From Achromobacter sp. ASV32 (GTDB lineage: Bacteria; Pseudomonadota; Gammaproteobacteria; Burkholderiales; Burkholderiaceae_B): DNA of 64,000 nt. The stretch spans positions 62,001 through 126,000 of the forward strand of contig NZ_JAELTJ010000002.1 of the NCBI RefSeq assembly GCF_016428805.1, in the 5' to 3' direction. The notes under the pieces are model-generated. The model made no database searches and was not told the origin of the DNA. It worked only from the letters and a program-made list of their open reading frames with translations. The position numbers and the translations under genes are program-made. This document shows, piece by piece, positions 59,548 to 64,000 of the stretch; within the stretch, counting starts at the first letter, position 1; each line of letters opens with the position of its first letter.

Positions 59548-59567
59548 CGCCCGGTAACAACCGGGCG
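59548..59567. repeat. Inverted repeat after the autotransporter gene
   Basis: CGCCCGGT-AACA-ACCGGGCG, a perfect 8-bp stem. It sits 12 bp beyond the autotransporter stop (minus strand) and has no T run, so it may be a weak terminator. Confidence 0.45.
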
Positions 59568-59578
59568 CCGCGCACACC

Positions 59579-62500
59579 TCAGAAACGCCAACGTACGTCA
59601 ATCGATCCAGCGTGTTGGCGGTTACCGCCGCCGAACTCGCCGGCGTAGCTCAAGCCGGCCGTCATGTTACGTATCTGCACGAGATCGGCGCCCAGCTCCA
59701 GGCTGGCGGCGTCGCGCGCGATCGGGGTTCCCGCCACGCTGAAGGCCGGGCCCTGGTCGAACGATAACGCGACTGAAGGCCGGGTTTCGCCATAGACATG
59801 GCGCCACCCGAGCATGCCGCGCAGCGCGATGCTCGAACCGGGTACCCGCCAGTTTCCACGCAGGCCCGCCAGGCTGCTGACGTTGCGCTGGCGCTGCCCG
59901 TTGCTGGACAGCGCCGCCGAGCCGCCGGATTCCGAGAACGCGGGCATGCGCAGCTGGCTCCATGCCAGGCCGACAAACGGCTCTATGCTGGCCGCGGCCG
60001 ATAGCGGCAACGCGTAGCCGAGCTCGGTGAACAACTGCGTGGTGGCACCGCGATAGCTGGCAGTGAGCCGCTCTTCCAGGCTGCCATAGCGCACTTGCCG
60101 TTGCGAGTCGATCTGGTGCCAGGAATAGGCGCCGCCGGCCATCAGCTTGAGCGCGCCTGCGCCGAGCGCGTAGGCCTTGCCGCCGTAGACGGTGGCGCTG
60201 TAGCTCCCGGCCTTGGCGCTGGCCTGGCGCGATTGCGCGCTCAGCCGCGCATCCGTGTAGCCGAAGGCGCCGCCCATGCGCCAGCCTGCGCCCACGGGCG
60301 CGTCCCCGCCTATCGTCAGCGAGGTGCTGTGCTGGGTCAGGTTCGGCGCGTTGCCGTCCCCAGCCAGGTTGCTCCATTCGCCGCCCAGTTGAACCCACAG
60401 CGGCGACGCGCCGCGGCGCGGCAGGGCCGAGGGGGGCGGCGGCGTGCCATTGTCAACGGCCGCGGTGGGCGCGCCAGGCCGCATGGGCGCCGACAGGTTG
60501 TAGCGCAGCGCCGCCAGTCCGTTCTGGGAGGCGGGCGCCATGGCGGCGCCCGCCAGCGCCGAGACGACGCTGGCGTGGGTGTCGCCGGATAGTTGAGCCA
60601 GGGCCGGACTCAGGTCGGCCACGTGGGTACTCAACGCGACAGTGCGCCAGACTTCGTGCTGGTGGGGCAGGGCGTCGATAGCCGTGGCCACGTTGGCCTG
60701 GTTGGCGGTGTGGGTCAGGCTGGCCATGCCGCGGTCGTTGCGTTTGAGCGCGAGCGTGACGTCGTTGCCGTCGCCGCCCGTGATGCTGACCGGCGCATCG
60801 AGGAAAAGCAAGGGGTTGCGCAGCGTCGTGAACTCGCCCTTGACCGCGCCGGGGCTGCGCTTGGCGATCAGCGTGTAGGGACCATTCAATGGCTGCCATG
60901 CCGCCGCGTCCATGGGCGAGAGCCGCAGTTCCAGCGTGGCGCCGGTAATGTCCACCTGTCCGGCGACATCCACGCGGCTGATCGCCGTAGGCGCCCCGCT
61001 CGCGCGCAGGGTGCCGTGGTTGACATAATCGCCGGAGATCACTTGCCCGCCGCCAGGATTGCCGGGCGCGTGTACCGCGCCCGCCTCGATCGTGGTGGCG
61101 CCCAGGCTGCCGGTACCGCCCAGGACGGTGCCGTTGCGCGCCAGCACGCTGGCGCCCAGCCGCGCGTTGTCGCGCAGCCACAGGCCGCCGCCGGCCACGG
61201 TGACGTGACCGACGTAGGCGCTGTTGTCGGCGTCCAGCGTGAACATGCCCGTGCCGGTCTTGATCACGCCGCCGGCGCCGCGGATCTGGCCGGTATAGAC
61301 ACTTTGTTGATTGTCGGCGCCGGTGGTCAGCGTGGCCGCGCCCAGCGCGACGCTGCCGCTGCCGGACAGCGAGCCGATGGTCTGGTCCAGGCCGCCCAGG
61401 TCGAGTTGCGTGCCGGCATTGAGCAGGAAGGCACTACGTGACGAGAATCCCCGGGCCGAGCCGGCGCGCAACGTGCCGTTCAGGAGCAGCGTCGGTCCGG
61501 AGTAGGCGCTGACGCCGGCCAGCACGAGTGTGCCGGGGCCCTGTTTGGTCAATCCGCCAGCGCCCTGGCCATCGTTCAATGCGCCCGTCAGCTTCAGCGT
61601 GTAGGCCTGGGTGTCGATATTGCCAACGCCGGTCAGCGAGATCGCATTGCCCACGGACAAGCCGTCGGCGGCTGCCTGCAGTGTGGCGCCTTGCGACATG
61701 GCGAGGAGGCCGGTGCCGAGCGCGTTGTTGTGACCCACGCCCAGCGTGCCTTCGCGCAACTGGGTGCCGCCGGAGTAACTGTTGTTGCCGGACAGTACCA
61801 GTGTGCCGGCCCCCGCCTTCACGAGGCTGCCTCGGTAGTGGGCATCGGTCTTGGCCGCCAGCGCAGCGATCCTTCCTTGGCGGACATCGATCTGGTCCTG
61901 GATCGATCTGTTTTGGTCGATGGCGGCAGTGCGTGGCGCGTTGACGGCCGCCTGCGTCAGTTCGCTGTCATTGCGTCCGGCGATGAACTTGTCGTAATCG
62001 GCGGTCTGGCTATAGTCGCTGCTCCATCCCGGGTGGGCCGATTCGTACAGGCCCAGCAAGAGCGACCCCTGGGGATGGGCGCGCAGCGCCGCCATTGCCG
62101 CGTCGAAGCGCTCGGACGTATAACCTGTCGGCGTGTTCGACTCGATGGCTTCTTTGAGCAGTGCACGGCCTTGGGTCATGCCGGCGATCATGTCAGGGGT
62201 GACCGAGGCAGCGCTTGGCACAGCCACGATGCGGCTTTGCAGCGCGGCTTTTTCGGCGGCCCAGGCGCCGATTTCCTTGGCTTCCTCGAGTCGGCGTTGC
62301 GTCAGGGCCGCTTCGGAAATGTTGTTTTTCCACGTGTCGGACACCCCGGCGGGCAGGTTGGCGGTGAACTGCCCCAACAGCTGGGCGGGGCCGTCCATGC
62401 CTTTGCGCAGGTCCGGTACCCCCCAGCCGTAGACGACGTTTGGCGTGTCGGCAGGCCCCTCGCCGCGATGCGAGGCGGTGGTCAGCAGGATCGTGCGGAT

Positions 62501-63634
62501 CTCCTCGTTGCCCAGGTATGGGTAGCGCTCCATCAGCAGGCCCAGCGCGCCGGTCACGTGCGGCGCCGCCATGGACGTGCCATTCCACGACACGTATTTG
62601 TCGTTACCGGCCACGTCGGCGCTGAGGATGTTGGTACCCGGCGCGGCGAGGCACCAATATTTGGCCAGGCCGCATTGGTTGAAGATCTGGTCACCTGATT
62701 GCTTCAGGCCCGTAACCGCAATCCAGTATTTTTCAATTTCCGGTCGGAAATAGGGCACGCCGGCGCGAATCGAGGAATTTTTTGCGCCGGCATTGCCATT
62801 GGCCCAGACCTGCAGCGTGCCATATTGCAACGAGACGTCCGCGGCGGCGTCCAGCCACGTTTTCTTGCCCGCGCCGTTCAGGCGCAGGTATGCCTGGGTG
62901 AAACCCTCCACACTGCCATAGTCGTCCGCCCCAGGCGGCGAACCCCAGCTGCTGTTGATGACGCGCACGCCGGCGGCCGCCAAATTGCCATAGGCGGCCT
63001 TGAAATAGTTGTAGTCCATGTTGGACCCGTATATGGACTCGTCCGTGCCGTTGGAGTTGGTGGTGTAGTACTGGCTGCCGAACGACACGCCCATCATGCC
63101 CTGGCCATTCTTGGCGGCGGCGATGGTGCCCGAGACGTGGTTGCCGTGGTTATCGTTTGCCCCCGTTTTGCGAGCCAGGTCTGTCTTGCTGATGTAATCG
63201 CCTGGACGGTCGAAGGCATCGCCGGCGCGCCAGCTGAGCTGCGAGCCGTCCAGCTGGTCGCCGTCATTCCGATAGGTGCCTTTGACCTCCAGGGCAATGA
63301 CGCCGCGGCGGGCGAACTCCTGATGCGTGGGCAGATAGCCGGAATCGACTGACCCCAGCTTGACGCCCGCGCCGCTCAGGCCGCGCGCGTAAGCGTATTG
63401 CGCGTTCATCGCGTCCAGCCCCCAATCTGCCTTGAACTCCGGTTGCTTCGCCCAGCTCGCGACCGCGGCGTTCTCGTCGTTGGTCCGGGTGCCGTCGTAA
63501 TTGACGTAGGTCTGTGCCTGCGCAGTCGCCGCAAGCGCGTGGCCCAGCACCAGAAGGGCTGCATGCGTGGCCAGAACGCCTGGGCGCACCTGGAAGTTTG
63601 CGGGGGGACGCTGGTGTGGCTTCGCTTGTTTCAT
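59579..63634 (-). CDS. Subtilisin-like (S8) autotransporter serine protease
   Basis: The protein is 1351 aa. The ATG at 63634 follows an AAAGGGAAAAT site. A long signal peptide (to ~residue 40, ATAQA-Q) precedes the protease: Asp97 (LGSVDSGYLP), His163 (ANDNHGNHVSGT) and Ser354 (SWNGTSMAAPHVTG) form the triad, with two Cys (CGLAKYWC). After a helical linker (~380-600) come three passenger-repeat units such as GSLVKAGAGTLVLSGNNSYSGGT, a beta-helix, and a ~280-residue barrel ending SIDVRWRF. It is an outer-membrane, surface-exposed protease of the SphB1/EprS/Ssp type; substrates may be adhesins or host proteins. No lipobox is present. No other passenger gene lies near. Confidence 0.93.
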   Translation of the reverse strand: MKQAKPHQRPPANFQVRPGVLATHAALLVLGHALAATAQAQTYVNYDGTRTNDENAAVASWAKQPEFKADWGLDAMNAQYAYARGLSGAGVKLGSVDSGYLPTHQEFARRGVIALEVKGTYRNDGDQLDGSQLSWRAGDAFDRPGDYISKTDLARKTGANDNHGNHVSGTIAAAKNGQGMMGVSFGSQYYTTNSNGTDESIYGSNMDYNYFKAAYGNLAAAGVRVINSSWGSPPGADDYGSVEGFTQAYLRLNGAGKKTWLDAAADVSLQYGTLQVWANGNAGAKNSSIRAGVPYFRPEIEKYWIAVTGLKQSGDQIFNQCGLAKYWCLAAPGTNILSADVAGNDKYVSWNGTSMAAPHVTGALGLLMERYPYLGNEEIRTILLTTASHRGEGPADTPNVVYGWGVPDLRKGMDGPAQLLGQFTANLPAGVSDTWKNNISEAALTQRRLEEAKEIGAWAAEKAALQSRIVAVPSAASVTPDMIAGMTQGRALLKEAIESNTPTGYTSERFDAAMAALRAHPQGSLLLGLYESAHPGWSSDYSQTADYDKFIAGRNDSELTQAAVNAPRTAAIDQNRSIQDQIDVRQGRIAALAAKTDAHYRGSLVKAGAGTLVLSGNNSYSGGTQLREGTLGVGHNNALGTGLLAMSQGATLQAAADGLSVGNAISLTGVGNIDTQAYTLKLTGALNDGQGAGGLTKQGPGTLVLAGVSAYSGPTLLLNGTLRAGSARGFSSRSAFLLNAGTQLDLGGLDQTIGSLSGSGSVALGAATLTTGADNQQSVYTGQIRGAGGVIKTGTGMFTLDADNSAYVGHVTVAGGGLWLRDNARLGASVLARNGTVLGGTGSLGATTIEAGAVHAPGNPGGGQVISGDYVNHGTLRASGAPTAISRVDVAGQVDITGATLELRLSPMDAAAWQPLNGPYTLIAKRSPGAVKGEFTTLRNPLLFLDAPVSITGGDGNDVTLALKRNDRGMASLTHTANQANVATAIDALPHQHEVWRTVALSTHVADLSPALAQLSGDTHASVVSALAGAAMAPASQNGLAALRYNLSAPMRPGAPTAAVDNGTPPPPSALPRRGASPLWVQLGGEWSNLAGDGNAPNLTQHSTSLTIGGDAPVGAGWRMGGAFGYTDARLSAQSRQASAKAGSYSATVYGGKAYALGAGALKLMAGGAYSWHQIDSQRQVRYGSLEERLTASYRGATTQLFTELGYALPLSAAASIEPFVGLAWSQLRMPAFSESGGSAALSSNGQRQRNVSSLAGLRGNWRVPGSSIALRGMLGWRHVYGETRPSVALSFDQGPAFSVAGTPIARDAASLELGADLVQIRNMTAGLSYAGEFGGGNRQHAGSIDVRWRF

Positions 63635-63933
63635 ATTTTCCCTTTGAGATCGCGCGGCGTCCCGGCCGGACACGGGGCTGCCGCTCCCGGCCGGGCGCTG
63701 CTTGTTATGAAATGACGTGAATGGAGCAACTCGGATCAGCGTCGGGATTGTGTGTCGACGAGAGCGAAGACGGGTGCATCCGCAGAGATTTTCAGATTTG
63801 TCCTAGGTCTCTCGTTGGCCAGCGTCGAGCGTCGTTCCGGGCGGTCACGACAGGTTCCCGACAGCTTTTGCTCCTAGCCTTCCGGCCCAGCGCTCCCCAG
63901 GGCGCACATAACAACGAGTCCGGAGATATCCCA
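63635..63933. other. Divergent intergenic region
   Basis: This 299-bp gap should carry promoters for the autotransporter (left) and the symporter (right). No gene is seen; frames here are short and arginine-rich. A GGAG site precedes the ATG at 63934. No obvious operator was found. Confidence 0.5.
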
Positions 63934-64000
63934 ATGCTTTTGACCCTGCTCGGCTTCGGCATGGTGATCACGTTCATGACGCTGATCATGACCAAGCGCC
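63934..64000 (+). CDS. Citrate-proton symporter (CitMHS family), N-terminus only
   Basis: Only 22 codons are inside the window. They read LLTLLGFGMVITFMTLIMTKR after the initiator Met, which matches the first membrane helix and the conserved MTKR turn of CitM-type metal-citrate or citrate/H+ symporters. A GGAGATATCCCA ribosome site precedes it. It is divergent from the autotransporter and 4.5 kb from a TctDE-like regulatory system, so citrate-responsive control is possible. The call rests on a short match. Confidence 0.6.
   Translation, partial: MLLTLLGFGMVITFMTLIMTKR

Noticed and set aside
1-64000. CRISPR arrays and insertion sequences
   Set aside because: No regularly spaced direct repeats of 25-40 bp, no cas genes and no transposase or integrase was found in any frame.

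Overview
This 64 kb window looks like a chromosomal segment of a GC-rich betaproteobacterium of the Alcaligenaceae, of Bordetella or Achromobacter type. The reasons are the strong G/C third-position bias, several Bug-family solute receptors each lying next to a LysR regulator and acid-catabolic enzymes, the quinone oxidoreductase-tpiA-secG order, FecI-FecR-TonB-receptor modules, and a subtilisin-type autotransporter of the SphB1/EprS kind. The genus is an inference; no rRNA is present.

Layout. 1-1855 (minus): the end of a TPR protein and a zinc-ribbon/RDD/pilin-like membrane protein. 2028-6347 (plus): a LysR-regulated cluster of CoA-transferase, Bug receptor and HMG-CoA-lyase-like enzyme. 6350-8900: a strikingly AT-rich insert with an acyltransferase, a DUF5989-like peptide and an SGNH hydrolase, probably for decorating a surface glycan. 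8900-10420: scar tissue with a truncated DUF1254 gene next to tRNA-Ser(TGA). 10539-12919: quinone oxidoreductase, tpiA and secG. 13073-17763: LysR, an HglS-like 2-oxoadipate dioxygenase/decarboxylase, an FMN hydroxy-acid oxidase and a second Bug receptor. 17939-18129: tRNA-Leu(GAG), a short tandem repeat and a strong terminator. 18183-20123 (minus): RidA, TetR, cupin and a small membrane protein. 20282-22103: an OmpA-like protein and a nitroreductase. 22188-27477: an Lrp regulator divergent from an HpaI-type aldolase, aminotransferase, ArgE-like deacylase and MFS transporter.

27607-36867: a membrane protein, a lower-GC DUF3800 gene, an exported protein and a 2007-residue DUF4011 helicase-nuclease resembling the Hhe anti-phage protein. 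37226-38044: a META/DUF4377 lipoprotein. 38240-46368: two tandem FecI-FecR-siderophore receptor modules, each headed by a Fur-box-like sequence and with a similar element before each receptor. 46404-50421: a long imperfect inverted repeat, a DUF2846 lipoprotein and several unknown or DUF genes. 50540-55668: MgtA-type P-type ATPase, two tiny membrane-protein genes and a FixLJ-like two-component pair. The pair's upstream region carries a palindrome that recurs, less perfectly, upstream of the mgtA unit. 55756-59435 (minus): a small exported protein and a TctD/TctE-like system whose kinase gene overlaps a periplasmic binding-protein gene. 59579-63634 (minus): the autotransporter protease. 63934-end: the start of a citrate-type (CitMHS) symporter.

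The most promising leads are the FixLJ-palindrome-MgtA unit with its small membrane peptides, the AT-rich acyltransferase-DUF5989-SGNH cassette, and the DUF4011 helicase with its N-terminal transglutaminase-like region. All functions are read from the sequence by eye; no database search was run.
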